DNA of 35,791 nucleotides from Campylobacterales bacterium (GTDB lineage: Bacteria > Campylobacterota > Campylobacteria > Campylobacterales > QNZT01). Within the stretch, counting starts at the first letter, position 1. Each line of letters opens with the position of its first letter. Location: assembly GCA_027066435.1 (NCBI GenBank), contig JAMONX010000086.1, forward strand, positions 1 through 35,791. Reading direction: 5' to 3'. The notes under the pieces are model-generated. The model was not told where the DNA came from and did not search any database. It saw only the letters and a list, made by a program, of their open reading frames with translations. The translations under genes and the position numbers were made by a program. Below are positions 16,340 to 25,434 of the stretch, one piece after another.

Positions 16340-17782
16340 ATGATTAATTATCTAAACTTACAAAATAACAATGCAAACTTTAAAAACAGAAAAGATCCAG
16401 TAGGGGCTAGACTCCTTTATGGCGATGTTATCTCTCACAGTCTTAAAATATCTAATAACCTCTCCCATGAAGAGTTGCTTCTCAAAATTGAACTTAAGAT
16501 GTATCAAGATATTGGTTTAGACCCAACAAAAGAGTATAAGATAACATATGTTCAAAAAGATGTAGAGCTTGAAAACCAGATGCTTATAGAGGCATTTGCT
16601 ATAGATAAAAATTTGATTTTAGAAAAGTATCAAAAACATCTAAAGTTTACAAAACATATTGATTTTCTTGCACTCCCCTTTTTATCATTTGAAACTCTCT
16701 ATACAAATAAAATATTAATGCCTAAAAATGATATATTTATCTATATCTCAAGAGATGAAGCATTTACTACCTCTTTCCAAGATGGTCGTTATATCTCTTC
16801 AAAAAGGTTAAATCCTCTAGTCAAAATGGTAGAAGATTTAAATGCAAGAGATATTGTTTTAACTTGTGAAGAGTTAGAAGTTATAATTAGTCAAAAAGGG
16901 TTAGACAAGAGTAAATATGACCTTTTAGAGCAAGAGCTTTATGAGTATCTATTTGAAACATTTGGAGAACTCTTTTCTAAGATAAAAAATTTAAGTTTGC
17001 ATCACCGAAATGTATATAATTTTTCTCAAATTGATAGAATCTTTATAAGCTCTAGCGGTAAGCCGATAGAGCTTATAAATCCTCTAATTGAAAATTATAT
17101 AGAAGATGCCAAAGTTTTGACACTAAACTTTTTAAAATCTGAAACTTTAGATGTGCTAGATGCTATAAGCCAATCTTACATAAAAGATAAAATATCACAA
17201 AATGACAATAGACATAATCTCACAATATTTGAGAAAAAAGCACCATTTCATAAAAGTGAAGTTGGAAAATTTACTTTTGTTGTAGCTGCTAGTATCATAT
17301 TATCTTGCATCTATCCAATTTATCTAAATGAAAAAATAGGTGCTAAAACTATTGAAAATGAAGCTTTAAAAATAAGAGAGCAAAGTATCAGTAAAAGTTC
17401 TAAAAAGCTTAAAGTAGAGTTTAAAGCACTTAAAAGTAAATTAGCTCTTTTAAAGTCAAAGCAACAAGAAGATTTGAAAAAACTTCAAAAACTTCAATCA
17501 ATTGCAGATACACTTTTATCACTACAGTCAAAAGATACACAATATACAGCAATGTTTTTAGAGATAAACAGGGCTTTAAAAGCTCATAAATTGTCTATTG
17601 ATAAGATAACTCAATCAGATGCACATGTATTGGATTTAGAGCTTTTTTCACAAGAAAATAGAAGAGATTCGATAGCACTTTTTATGAAGGATTTATTAAA
17701 TGCTGGTTTTAATAGTGTTATCTCTGGTGAGATTACATCAAGTGATGATAGATACAAAAGTATTATTACGGTGAAGAGATAG
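16340..17782 (+). CDS. Assembly-platform protein, PilM-PilN-like (MshI-like)
   Basis: A 480-residue protein. Residues 1-300 form a soluble domain without signal peptide, placed like the cytosolic actin-like PilM/GspL domain. A single membrane segment follows at about 311-330 (FTFVVAASIILSCIYPIYL), then a Lys/Leu-rich coiled coil (about 335-390) and a small ferredoxin-like domain (residues 400-480), as in PilN. It therefore combines PilM- and PilN-type parts in one chain, as GspL does. In MSHA loci mshI stands first in the I-J-K-L-M-N-E-G series, exactly its place here. It links the ATPase to the periplasmic platform. Confidence 0.72.
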   Translation: MINYLNLQNNNANFKNRKDPVGARLLYGDVISHSLKISNNLSHEELLLKIELKMYQDIGLDPTKEYKITYVQKDVELENQMLIEAFAIDKNLILEKYQKHLKFTKHIDFLALPFLSFETLYTNKILMPKNDIFIYISRDEAFTTSFQDGRYISSKRLNPLVKMVEDLNARDIVLTCEELEVIISQKGLDKSKYDLLEQELYEYLFETFGELFSKIKNLSLHHRNVYNFSQIDRIFISSSGKPIELINPLIENYIEDAKVLTLNFLKSETLDVLDAISQSYIKDKISQNDNRHNLTIFEKKAPFHKSEVGKFTFVVAASIILSCIYPIYLNEKIGAKTIENEALKIREQSISKSSKKLKVEFKALKSKLALLKSKQQEDLKKLQKLQSIADTLLSLQSKDTQYTAMFLEINRALKAHKLSIDKITQSDAHVLDLELFSQENRRDSIALFMKDLLNAGFNSVISGEITSSDDRYKSIITVKR

Positions 17783-17784
17783 AT

Positions 17785-18402
17785 ATGAAGCAGTTTGAAG
17801 AGTATTTAAAAAAGCTTAAATTTTCACATAAAGTATTGATATATCTTATGCCTATGATAGTTGCTTTTGGGGTATCATTTGTTTATCTACTACCTTTACA
17901 GGAGGATGAGATTATAAATCTTGAAGACCAAAATAGTAAATTACAAGCAAATATAAAAAGAAAATCACCAAAAACAGTTAAAAGACAGATATTACAGATA
18001 AAAAATGAGGTTTTAACTCTCAAAGAGAAAAATGAGCAAGATTTTGATTCATTAAATTTTTTATATGCGAAGCTTACAAATTTGGAAATTTCTGAGTTTA
18101 GTGAAAAAGAGTGGACTCTAACACTAGATGAGATACTAAAAAAGTCATTAAATTTAAATATAGATATAAAACATATCAAAAACAGTAATTCTAAAAACCT
18201 AGATAAAACAAAGAGCATAGTTCCGAAGAAATATGTTGAGATTATAGGAAATGCAAAATTTAGTGACACTATGAAATATTTAAACTTTATAGAAAATCAA
18301 CAATTTTTAGTAGATATAAAAAATATCAAGATGCAAAAGAGTGAAAATTCAGAGAATATCGATTTTCATATAAATTTCACTATATATGGGGTCAATATAT
18401 GA
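17785..18402 (+). CDS. Assembly-platform protein, PilO/GspM-like (MshJ-like)
   Basis: A 205-residue protein with a short cytosolic tail, one membrane segment (about residues 15-36), a coiled coil and a periplasmic alpha/beta domain (KYVEIIGNAKFSDTMKYLNFIENQ...VDIKNIKMQ). This matches PilO/GspM architecture, including the typical strand before the FIENQ helix. It starts two bases after the MshI-like stop and overlaps the next gene by four bases. Its partner should be the PilN-like half of the previous protein. Confidence 0.78.
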   Translation: MKQFEEYLKKLKFSHKVLIYLMPMIVAFGVSFVYLLPLQEDEIINLEDQNSKLQANIKRKSPKTVKRQILQIKNEVLTLKEKNEQDFDSLNFLYAKLTNLEISEFSEKEWTLTLDEILKKSLNLNIDIKHIKNSNSKNLDKTKSIVPKKYVEIIGNAKFSDTMKYLNFIENQQFLVDIKNIKMQKSENSENIDFHINFTIYGVNI

Positions 18403-18812
18403 AAACTATTTTACTGCTTACCTCTGTTATTTCGCTTCTGATTTGTGATGATAAACTAGTATCAAGTATAGAAAAAACTCTTCAAGAGGTTATAAATCAA
18501 AGTAAAAATAAGAAGATATCAGATATCAAAATAGATTATGATCCTTTTAGTACAACCAAAGTAATAAAAGTTAAAAATAGTGAAAAAAAGAACAAAATCA
18601 TTAAAGATATACCAAAAAAACCAATTTTAAGTATGATCTTTAATAAAAATGCATTTATAAATGGCAAATGGTATAAAGTTAATGATAAATTTGCCGATTA
18701 TGTCATCAAGAAGATATATCAAGATATTGTAGTTTTAAAGAAAAATAATAGATATATGAGATTAAAACTTCCACAATCAAAGATGGTTTTAAAAATTCAA
18801 CAGAGGCAGTAG
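18399..18812 (+). CDS. Small periplasmic pilus protein, PilP/GspC-like (MshK-like)
   Basis: A 137-residue protein with a signal peptide (MKTILLLTSVISLLIC), a charged linker (DYDPFSTTKVI) and a small beta domain: LSMIFNKNAFINGKWYKVND, then FADYVIKKIYQDIVVLKKN. The pattern of an inner loop giving way to a beta-sandwich, with I-NGKWY-VGD-like spacing, resembles the GspC HR/PilP domain that docks on the secretin. Placement before the secretin gene is as for mshK. There is no lipobox with the expected spacing, although a Cys follows the hydrophobic run. Confidence 0.6.
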   Translation: MKTILLLTSVISLLICDDKLVSSIEKTLQEVINQSKNKKISDIKIDYDPFSTTKVIKVKNSEKKNKIIKDIPKKPILSMIFNKNAFINGKWYKVNDKFADYVIKKIYQDIVVLKKNNRYMRLKLPQSKMVLKIQQRQ

Positions 18813-18814
18813 AT

Positions 18815-20221
18815 GTGAAAAAATTAATGCTCATTATCCTTTTAGCATTTGGTTTAAACTTACATGCTGCTTGTCAAAGTAAATACTTCTCTTTTAAGGT
18901 AAACAGTACAAAAAGTGCTCCTGGAACAATTTTAAATGTATTGGAAAGTTTATCATCAGAGTGTAGAATGAGTATTATATTTACAGATGATGAAGCTAAA
19001 AAAAGGGTAGAAAAAAATATCAGCTATATAAATGTCAATGATTCAAATCTTGAAAATATTTTGAATCTGCTTTTGAGTGAAAATAATCTTTTTTATGAAT
19101 TAACAGATAGAAATGTTTTAAAAATATCATATTTGCAAACAAAAACATTTTTTATAGATTATGTTAGTTTTACAGATAGAAGTAGCACGACAAGTAAAAC
19201 AATTCAAACGGGTTCAAGTGATGGTGGAGATGGTTCGACTTCTCTTAGTTTTACTAGTAAGTTTAGCTTTTGGGATGAACTAAAAGATGAGTTACAAACC
19301 GTTTTATATAGAGATAAAAATGCATATAGTTCTGATAAAACTATCGTAAATCAAGATGCAGGACTTGTTACAGTAACAGGAACAAAAAAACAGCTAGACA
19401 GAATAGAAGAGTATATAAATACTATCATTTCAAGACTGCATAAACAGATTCTTATAGATGCAAAGATTATAGAGGTGACTTATGATAGCGATCAAACTGT
19501 AGGTATAGATTGGAGCAAGTTTGAAGCTACATTAAATGGAACTGCTGATGGAAATAAGGAAAAAGGACTTTTTAATACTTTAGCAGATCCAACTTATCTT
19601 GCAAAATATAACTTTACAATCACAGCTCTTGTAGATTTTTTAAAAACACAAGGTGATGTAAATATAGTTTCAAATCCAAAGATATTAACACTAAACAACC
19701 AACCGGCAATCATAAATGTAGGCGAAGAGAAAAATTATAAATATACAACAGGAACGACAACTACAACTACAGCAGCAGGAGCTATTCAAGAGCCACAGTT
19801 TGAAGTAGGTTCAACTTTTGTAGGAGTTACTTTGTCGATAGTGCCAGAAATCACCCAAAACGATTTTATAATATTAAAAATTAACCCAACTATCAGTGAG
19901 ATATCAAAACAGCATGTTGATGAAAATGGAAATCCAAATTTAGCTCCCGATATAAAAATAAAACAGTTGGCAACTGTGGTAAAAGTAAAAAATAATAAAA
20001 AAATATTACTTGGAGGGCTTATCCAAAATAGAAGTCAAAATAAAGTTACTCAGGTGCCAATTTTGGGAAGTATACCTCTTTTAGGAAATGCCTTTAAAAG
20101 CAGTAAAACAGTGAATACTAAGAGTGAATTGATTATAGTAATGACACCAAAACTTGTTCGGGGCGATGAAAATGAAGTAACCCTTGATGAGATAGAAAAA
20201 AGTGAACGAACCCAAGGCTAA
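18815..20221 (+). CDS. mshL: Outer-membrane secretin
   Basis: A 468-residue protein starting at GTG, with a signal peptide ending LHAAC. N-terminal secretin/TonB short domains lie at about 25-115. A Ser/Gly-rich linker follows, then the secretin core: a conserved N3-type domain (VTVTGTKKQLDRIEEYI), QILIDAKIIEVTYDSDQTVGIDW, NIVSNPKILTLNNQPAIINV, and the C-terminal ILLGGLIQNRSQ...VPILGSIPLLGNAF...ELIIVMTPKLV. It forms the outer-membrane ring through which the pilus emerges. It is shorter than PilQ, without AMIN domains, which agrees with MshL. Position between the MshK-like gene and mshM supports the symbol. Confidence 0.88.
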   Translation: MKKLMLIILLAFGLNLHAACQSKYFSFKVNSTKSAPGTILNVLESLSSECRMSIIFTDDEAKKRVEKNISYINVNDSNLENILNLLLSENNLFYELTDRNVLKISYLQTKTFFIDYVSFTDRSSTTSKTIQTGSSDGGDGSTSLSFTSKFSFWDELKDELQTVLYRDKNAYSSDKTIVNQDAGLVTVTGTKKQLDRIEEYINTIISRLHKQILIDAKIIEVTYDSDQTVGIDWSKFEATLNGTADGNKEKGLFNTLADPTYLAKYNFTITALVDFLKTQGDVNIVSNPKILTLNNQPAIINVGEEKNYKYTTGTTTTTTAAGAIQEPQFEVGSTFVGVTLSIVPEITQNDFIILKINPTISEISKQHVDENGNPNLAPDIKIKQLATVVKVKNNKKILLGGLIQNRSQNKVTQVPILGSIPLLGNAFKSSKTVNTKSELIIVMTPKLVRGDENEVTLDEIEKSERTQG

Positions 20222-20282
20222 AGTTACTCTCTAAAAAGTGTGACCTAAGTCTTTGGGTGAAACACTGTTAAAAAGAGGAAAA

Positions 20283-21089
20283 ATGAATCAATTTGCAGTA
20301 GCAAAAGAACTCTTTAGCGATGACTTTGATTTAGGTGGATATTTTGATTCTTTGACATTTGAATATGCTAAAAAAAGTCTTGTAGATGCGATTACAGCTC
20401 ACGATACACCTTTGATTTTTGTATTAGGTAATCCAGGAAGTGGAAAGAGTTTTTTACTGAATTTTATCACCAAAAAAGTTAAAAATGTTAAAGTTGCAAA
20501 ATACTTTACTCATCCATATTTCGATGATAAAGAATTTTTAGAAATTCTTTTAAGTCTTGCTGGTAAAAATGTTGAGCGAAATGTACATACAACTGAAGCT
20601 CTAATCTCTCACTTGAAAAGAAATTTTTCAAATCTTGAGTATACAATTTTTATAGATGAGGCACAGCTTTTAACAGAGGAGCAGGTAGAGCTTATCAGAA
20701 TTTTAAGTGATCAGAAAATTTTTCAATTTGTGTTGGCTATGCATAAAAAAGAGGGACATTATATACTTCAAAAAGATCACTTTAAATCACGAACAACAAG
20801 ACTTATAGAGATAGAATCTTTGCAAGACCATGAAGTTGCTAGATATATTGAGCATAGGCTTATCTCAAACAACCTTTCAGAACTTGCATCTATGTTTAAA
20901 AGAAGCCATATAAAGTTTATTAATACTTATGCAAAGAGAAATTTTAGAACAACTAAAAAATTTACCAAAACACTTTTTGAAATTATGAATATTGCGGAAA
21001 AAGAGGATTTAGGAAAGAGCTTCAAAAAAGTTAATTACAAAACACTTACGATGTCAGCAATCGATATAGGACTAATAGATGTTAAATAA
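20283..21089 (+). CDS. mshM: AAA ATPase of the ExeA/MshM type
   Basis: A 268-residue AAA protein. Walker A is GNPGSGKS (about 49-56) and Walker B is IFIDEAQ (Asp125-Glu126). ExeA-like proteins help insert or assemble the secretin. I chose ATG 20283, which has AAGAGGA just upstream, instead of a TTG ten codons earlier with no ribosome site. Unlike ExeA it has no peptidoglycan-binding domain, as expected for MshM. The end overlaps the next gene by 11 bases. Confidence 0.85.
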   Translation: MNQFAVAKELFSDDFDLGGYFDSLTFEYAKKSLVDAITAHDTPLIFVLGNPGSGKSFLLNFITKKVKNVKVAKYFTHPYFDDKEFLEILLSLAGKNVERNVHTTEALISHLKRNFSNLEYTIFIDEAQLLTEEQVELIRILSDQKIFQFVLAMHKKEGHYILQKDHFKSRTTRLIEIESLQDHEVARYIEHRLISNNLSELASMFKRSHIKFINTYAKRNFRTTKKFTKTLFEIMNIAEKEDLGKSFKKVNYKTLTMSAIDIGLIDVK

Positions 21090-21732
21090 TAATTTTAGTG
21101 AATTAGTAAAAAAATACAAAAAATATAGAAGTGCCAGAAGAGATAAAGTTCTTTTATCCATCATGGGGCTTATGGCTGTTGTAGGGGGAGGTTTTTTCTT
21201 AATCACTAAAAGTGATTTTGTGATGAAAAGCTTTCAAAAAACCTCACCAGAATCTCCCGCCAAAATAGTTGAAAAAACTATAATTAATGATGATAAAAAT
21301 GAGACAAGTAAAATTATTGCAGAAGAAAAGATAGTTCAAAGAGTCAAAGTTGAAACTCCAAAAGCAGAAGAGTTGCCAAATAAAGTCTATAATAGAACTA
21401 CACAAACCACTGAAAAAGAGAATACTTTTAAATTAAAAGTGAGTGAAAGAAAAAATCTATACAATCTATTAACAGATGATAAAAAGCAAAATAGTTACCA
21501 ATCTGCAATTAACATCGCAAAGTTTTATTTCGAAGAAAAAAATCATCAACAAGCTGTTATATGGGCAGTAAAAGCGAGTAAAAAAGATCCAAAAGAGAGC
21601 CTTCCTTGGATAATATATGCAAAAAGTAAAGCATCTTTAGGTAAAACAAAAGTTGCAACAAAGGCACTTTCAATTTATCTAAAACATACTGAATCAAAAG
21701 AGGTACGGGATTTGCTTAATACTTTAAAATAG
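21079..21732 (+). CDS. TPR membrane protein (MshN-like)
   Basis: A 217-residue protein with a cytosolic N-terminus, one membrane segment (about residues 24-43), a Lys/Glu/Thr-rich periplasmic linker and a C-terminal pair of tetratricopeptide-like helices (SAINIAKFYFEEKNHQQAVIWAVKASKKDP...PWIIYAKSKASLGKTKVATKAL). MshN proteins are TPR proteins with this layout but usually longer, so this is a reduced version. It overlaps mshM and precedes mshE, as in MSHA loci. It may connect the platform to the secretin. Confidence 0.72.
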   Translation: MLNNNFSELVKKYKKYRSARRDKVLLSIMGLMAVVGGGFFLITKSDFVMKSFQKTSPESPAKIVEKTIINDDKNETSKIIAEEKIVQRVKVETPKAEELPNKVYNRTTQTTEKENTFKLKVSERKNLYNLLTDDKKQNSYQSAINIAKFYFEEKNHQQAVIWAVKASKKDPKESLPWIIYAKSKASLGKTKVATKALSIYLKHTESKEVRDLLNTLK

Positions 21733-21755
21733 TCTATTTATTTTAAGGTAACAAG

Positions 21756-23420
21756 ATGCAAAAAACAGCCAAGATTGGTGATGCTCTCATTGATGAAGGA
21801 AAGATTACTCAAGAACAACTATCAAAGGCTCTCTTAATTCAAAAGGAGAGTAATTTTTCTAAAAAACTTGGTGAAATTTTTGTAGATGAAGGGCTTATAA
21901 GCGAAAAAGAGTTTGCCAAGATACTTGCATCTCAACTTGATTTTGAATTTATCGATCTCTACAATATCAATATCGACTTCTCTTTATTAAAAAACTTCTC
22001 TCTAAATATGCTAAAAAGTACAGACTCTATTATTATCAAAGAGGATGAAGATTTTATACATATTGCAATTTCAGACCCATTAAACTATGAATATATGGAG
22101 TTATTGGAGCGAAATATAGTCACAAAGCCTATAAAGTATTATATCTCTTTAAAATCAGATATAAAATATATTTTTGAGAGATTTGAGATTATAGAGACTG
22201 CTAGAACTCTTATGGAGAAGGTTAAAAATGAGATAAATTCAAAAGAGTTTAAGTTAGACAATAAACAAAGCTCTATCATGCTTTTGATAGAACAAATCAT
22301 AAAAAGTGCTATAAGAAATGGGGCAAGTGATATACATATAGAGCCAAATAATACTGATGTTTCTGTAAGAAATAGAGTTGATGGAGTTTTAAGAGAAGTT
22401 TTTGTCTTGGATATTGAGGTTTATAATGCTCTTGCATCTCGTATTAAAATCTTAGGAAATCTTGATATCTCTGAAAAAAGAAGATCACAAGATGGTAGGT
22501 TTTCAATGATTGTAAATAGTAATCAATATGATTTTAGGCTTTCAACTGCACCAACTCTTTATGGTGAATCGATAGTTATGAGAATTTTAGATCAACAAAA
22601 AATTCTTTTAAAATTAGAACAACTTGGCATGAGTGAAAAAAACCTTAAAAAGTTTCAAACACTTCTTGAAGCTCCATATGGAATTGTATTTGTAACCGGA
22701 CCTACTGGAAGTGGAAAAACAACAACTCTATACGCTGCACTAAATGATATAAAAGATATTGAACATAAAATCATCACTATCGAAGATCCTATCGAATATC
22801 AACTATCGCTTGTACAGCAAATTCAAATCAATGAAAAAATTGATTATAGTTTTAATAATGTTTTAAGATCGGTTCTAAGACAAGATCCAGATATTATAAT
22901 GATAGGTGAAATTCGAGATGAAGAGACACTAAATACCGCTGTTGGTGCATCCCTAACTGGTCATTTAGTCTTTTCAACTCTGCATACAAATGATGCTCCA
23001 AGTGCGATTACAAGGATGATTCAAATGGGGCTTCAGCCATATTTGGCAGCTGATTCTCTTGTTGGTATTGTTACTCAAAGATTAGTTAGAAAGATTTGTA
23101 AAAGTTGCAAAAGAGAGCATAAGCCACATCTCTCACTTACAAAAAAAGTATCCCAGTATTTACCAGAGAAGTATATATTTTACAATGGTAAAGGGTGTGT
23201 AAAGTGTAACTTTAGTGGTTATTTAGGAAGAGTTATGATTTGCGAAATTTTACAGATAAATGATGCTCTCTCTACAAAAATATCTCAAGAGAAAAATAGA
23301 TTTGAAATTCTTCAAGAAGCTCTTAAATATGGCTATGAACCTATGCTGATAGATGGAATTGATAAAGCCTTAAATGGAACCATTTCACTAGAAGAGGTAT
23401 TAAGAGTTGTTAAAGTATGA
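21756..23420 (+). CDS. mshE: Pilus extension ATPase with MshEN c-di-GMP domain
   Basis: A 554-residue GspE/PilB-type ATPase. The N-terminus (residues 6-29 and 37-60) holds two copies of the 24-residue MshEN pattern: KIGD/KLGE, then D-E-G, then a Leu-rich helix ending in Gln29 and Gln60. MshEN domains bind cyclic di-GMP. The first-motif Arg of Vibrio MshE is Lys here. The catalytic domain has Walker A GPTGSGKT (315-322), Asp box/Walker B DPDIIMIGEIRD (377-388, Glu385), a His box (STLHTNDA) and a zinc-binding CxxC pair (448/451 and 481/484). It powers pilus assembly with mshG, and c-di-GMP would be expected to favour it. RBS AAGGTAACAAG precedes the ATG. Confidence 0.9.
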   Translation: MQKTAKIGDALIDEGKITQEQLSKALLIQKESNFSKKLGEIFVDEGLISEKEFAKILASQLDFEFIDLYNINIDFSLLKNFSLNMLKSTDSIIIKEDEDFIHIAISDPLNYEYMELLERNIVTKPIKYYISLKSDIKYIFERFEIIETARTLMEKVKNEINSKEFKLDNKQSSIMLLIEQIIKSAIRNGASDIHIEPNNTDVSVRNRVDGVLREVFVLDIEVYNALASRIKILGNLDISEKRRSQDGRFSMIVNSNQYDFRLSTAPTLYGESIVMRILDQQKILLKLEQLGMSEKNLKKFQTLLEAPYGIVFVTGPTGSGKTTTLYAALNDIKDIEHKIITIEDPIEYQLSLVQQIQINEKIDYSFNNVLRSVLRQDPDIIMIGEIRDEETLNTAVGASLTGHLVFSTLHTNDAPSAITRMIQMGLQPYLAADSLVGIVTQRLVRKICKSCKREHKPHLSLTKKVSQYLPEKYIFYNGKGCVKCNFSGYLGRVMICEILQINDALSTKISQEKNRFEILQEALKYGYEPMLIDGIDKALNGTISLEEVLRVVKV

Positions 23421-24655
23421 AATATTTTGAGATAAATTATCTTATCAGTGGAAAAAAAAACAGAATCATAATCCAATCTGCCCATAAAATGGATGCACTA
23501 AGTCAGTTTGAAAATAGAGCTTTAGGGGTTTTAGTAGCTATTAATGAAATCAATGAACCTATCATTTATCGGATAAAAAATTTTAAAGAATCCTTAGCTA
23601 GAAATTCTTTGAAAAAAGAGATAAAATTAGAGCCTTATATCGCATCTCTAAGACAACTTGGTGTTATGTTAGATGCAGGTATTGCCGTAAACCAATGTTT
23701 TATGGAGGTTGTAAACACAACAGATAATAGACAAATAAGAGAGATTTTTAGGCAGATATCTTTGAAAGTTGAATCAGGAAGTAGTATGTCCGATGCATTT
23801 GAAGATTTTTCTTATGAACTTGGGAATCTTTCTGTATCTATGATATCTCTTGGTGAGCAAACAGGAGAGCTTTCAAATGCAGTCATAAAATTATCAAATA
23901 TTTTAGATGAAATTCACCAAAACCGTAAAAAACTAAAAAAAGCTCTTCGTTATCCTGGCATCGTTATAACAGTTATGATAATAGCATTTATAGCCGTTAT
24001 CAAGATGGTTGTACCTCAATTTAAAGAGATGTTTGAAGAGTATGATAGCGAGCTTCCTCTTCCAACACAGATGCTTTTGGGAATTGAAAGCTTTGTTAGA
24101 GAGAGTGGATTTTCTCTCCTTATGGGTATAATTGCCATAATAGTGACTCATATAATACTCTATCGGCAAAAAGGTAAATATAAATATTTGATAGATAAAT
24201 ATATACTAAAAGTATATCTTATCGGTAAAATTACCCGCCTTTCGATGACTGGAAGATTTATGTTTGTCTTTAATTCTCTTACAAACTCTGGAGTTCCTAT
24301 AATCAATGCACTGGCAATCGCTGTAAATATCGTTGAAAATGACTATCTTAAAGAGAGGTTTATGTTAATAGAGGGTGCAATAGAGGAGGGAAAAACTCTT
24401 ACTTCAGGCTTTGAAGAAAGCAATCAGTTTGAAAACATGACTATACAGATGGTAAAAGCAGGAGAATCAAGTGGCTCTTTAAACAAGATGCTTGAAAAAG
24501 TTGATGATTATTTCAGTGAGAAATACAACGATATAGTTGATAATATTTCAACTTATATTGAGCCTATAATGATAGCTTTACTTGCAATTTTTTTAACAAT
24601 TATGGCACTTGGCATCTTTTTACCGATGTGGTCAATGGCTGAAGTTATAACTTAA
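23417..24655 (+). CDS. mshG: Inner-membrane platform protein, GspF/PilC family
   Basis: A 412-residue protein with two T2SSF domains. Each has the family pattern: FLRQLGVMLDAGI-type (LRQLGVMLDAGIAVNQCF) near residue 78, VMISLGEQTGELS, then RYPGIVI and a membrane segment; and GRFMFVFNSLTNSGVPI, VKAGESSGSLNKML, then the terminal membrane segments. This is the rotor on which the ATPase acts. It overlaps mshE by four bases (ATGA). The final stop TAA lies within TTAA, shared with the convergent pilin gene. Confidence 0.88.
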   Translation: MKYFEINYLISGKKNRIIIQSAHKMDALSQFENRALGVLVAINEINEPIIYRIKNFKESLARNSLKKEIKLEPYIASLRQLGVMLDAGIAVNQCFMEVVNTTDNRQIREIFRQISLKVESGSSMSDAFEDFSYELGNLSVSMISLGEQTGELSNAVIKLSNILDEIHQNRKKLKKALRYPGIVITVMIIAFIAVIKMVVPQFKEMFEEYDSELPLPTQMLLGIESFVRESGFSLLMGIIAIIVTHIILYRQKGKYKYLIDKYILKVYLIGKITRLSMTGRFMFVFNSLTNSGVPIINALAIAVNIVENDYLKERFMLIEGAIEEGKTLTSGFEESNQFENMTIQMVKAGESSGSLNKMLEKVDDYFSEKYNDIVDNISTYIEPIMIALLAIFLTIMALGIFLPMWSMAEVIT

Positions 24656-25272
24656 GAACAAATTATAATACTTGAATCATAAGTGATAGTTGTTGTGCCA
24701 TTTATATCAATTAGAACGAAATCACCATTCATAATTTGTCTCTTTTTATTTGCACCTGTATCTACATAACATTTATTAGAAGAGTTTGTATCTACCATAT
24801 AAATCCAAAAGTCATTTTTATCAGGCTTTCCTTCAATGTCTTTTGAGCTATTTTGTGAAGTAAACTGAGTTCCGTTAGTAGGATTAGATGCTTTTGCTGT
24901 ATAAATTCTAAATGTACTACCAGAATCATTTGTGTACTGTTTAGTGAATCCACTTTTACTTGAAGACTTGATCAACGCTCCAATATCATCATCATTTCTG
25001 CTCAAATCAAAGGGATAACCACTAGATGCTAACTCTGTACTTATATCATCATCAACGCCATCATTATTCCAATCAAAATTTCCATCGCTTATACTCCAAG
25101 TTCCATGAATTGACTCTAATGCCACACCGATAGAAGATGCGGTTGCTAATTCCGTTGATTTGTTTGCTTGATCTTTGATCCCTGTGAATTTTGGTATTGC
25201 CACAGACGAGAGTATTCCAATTATGACGATAACAAATATAAGTTCGACCATAGTAAAAGCATTTCGTTTCAT
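24652..25272 (-). CDS. Type IV pilin-like protein, probable major pilin (MshA-like)
   Basis: A 206-residue protein: MKRNA|FTMVELIFVIVIIGILSSVAIPKFTG, the classic type IV pilin N-terminus with Glu+5 and Ala-1. The globular domain is Ser/Thr/Asn/Asp-rich and contains an EF-like DWNNDGVDDD loop. The only two Cys, in NKCYVD and near the C-terminus (IIICS), could form the pilin D-region disulphide. It has its own promoter (-10 TATAAT at 25300-25305 on the minus strand) and a strong AGGAAAA site, unlike the operon's minor pilins. That fits a highly expressed major subunit. It overlaps mshG tail to tail by three bases. Strand reversal relative to the rest of the locus is unusual for MSHA. Confidence 0.8.
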   Translation of the reverse strand: MKRNAFTMVELIFVIVIIGILSSVAIPKFTGIKDQANKSTELATASSIGVALESIHGTWSISDGNFDWNNDGVDDDISTELASSGYPFDLSRNDDDIGALIKSSSKSGFTKQYTNDSGSTFRIYTAKASNPTNGTQFTSQNSSKDIEGKPDKNDFWIYMVDTNSSNKCYVDTGANKKRQIMNGDFVLIDINGTTTITYDSSIIICS

Positions 25273-25377
25273 TAGTTTTCCTATTAAATATTACTTACTA
25301 TTATATCGACAAAGTAAACTAAACATAAACTTATGACTATAAATTAACTTTAATTTCTTCTATTATGTAAGGAATAG

Positions 25378-25407
25378 TTACAAATCTATAAAAATTTTAG
25401 TTATAAT
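25378..25407 (+). promoter_or_regulatory. Candidate promoter of the heptose operon
   Basis: TTACAA at 25378-25383, then 18 bases, then TATAAT at 25402-25407. The hldD ATG follows after 27 bases, preceded by AGGGAA. The 162-bp gap also holds the minus-strand pilin promoter. Confidence 0.45.
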
Positions 25408-25434
25408 AAGATTTTAATATAGGGAAAAAAATAG

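Noticed and set aside
20205-20270. ACCCAA/TTGGGT inverted repeat between mshL and mshM
   Set aside because: Only six pairs with a loop over 40 bases; not above chance.
20253-20282. TTG start ten codons before the mshM ATG
   Set aside because: No ribosome site precedes it, while AAGAGGA lies just before ATG 20283, and the family N-terminus starts there.
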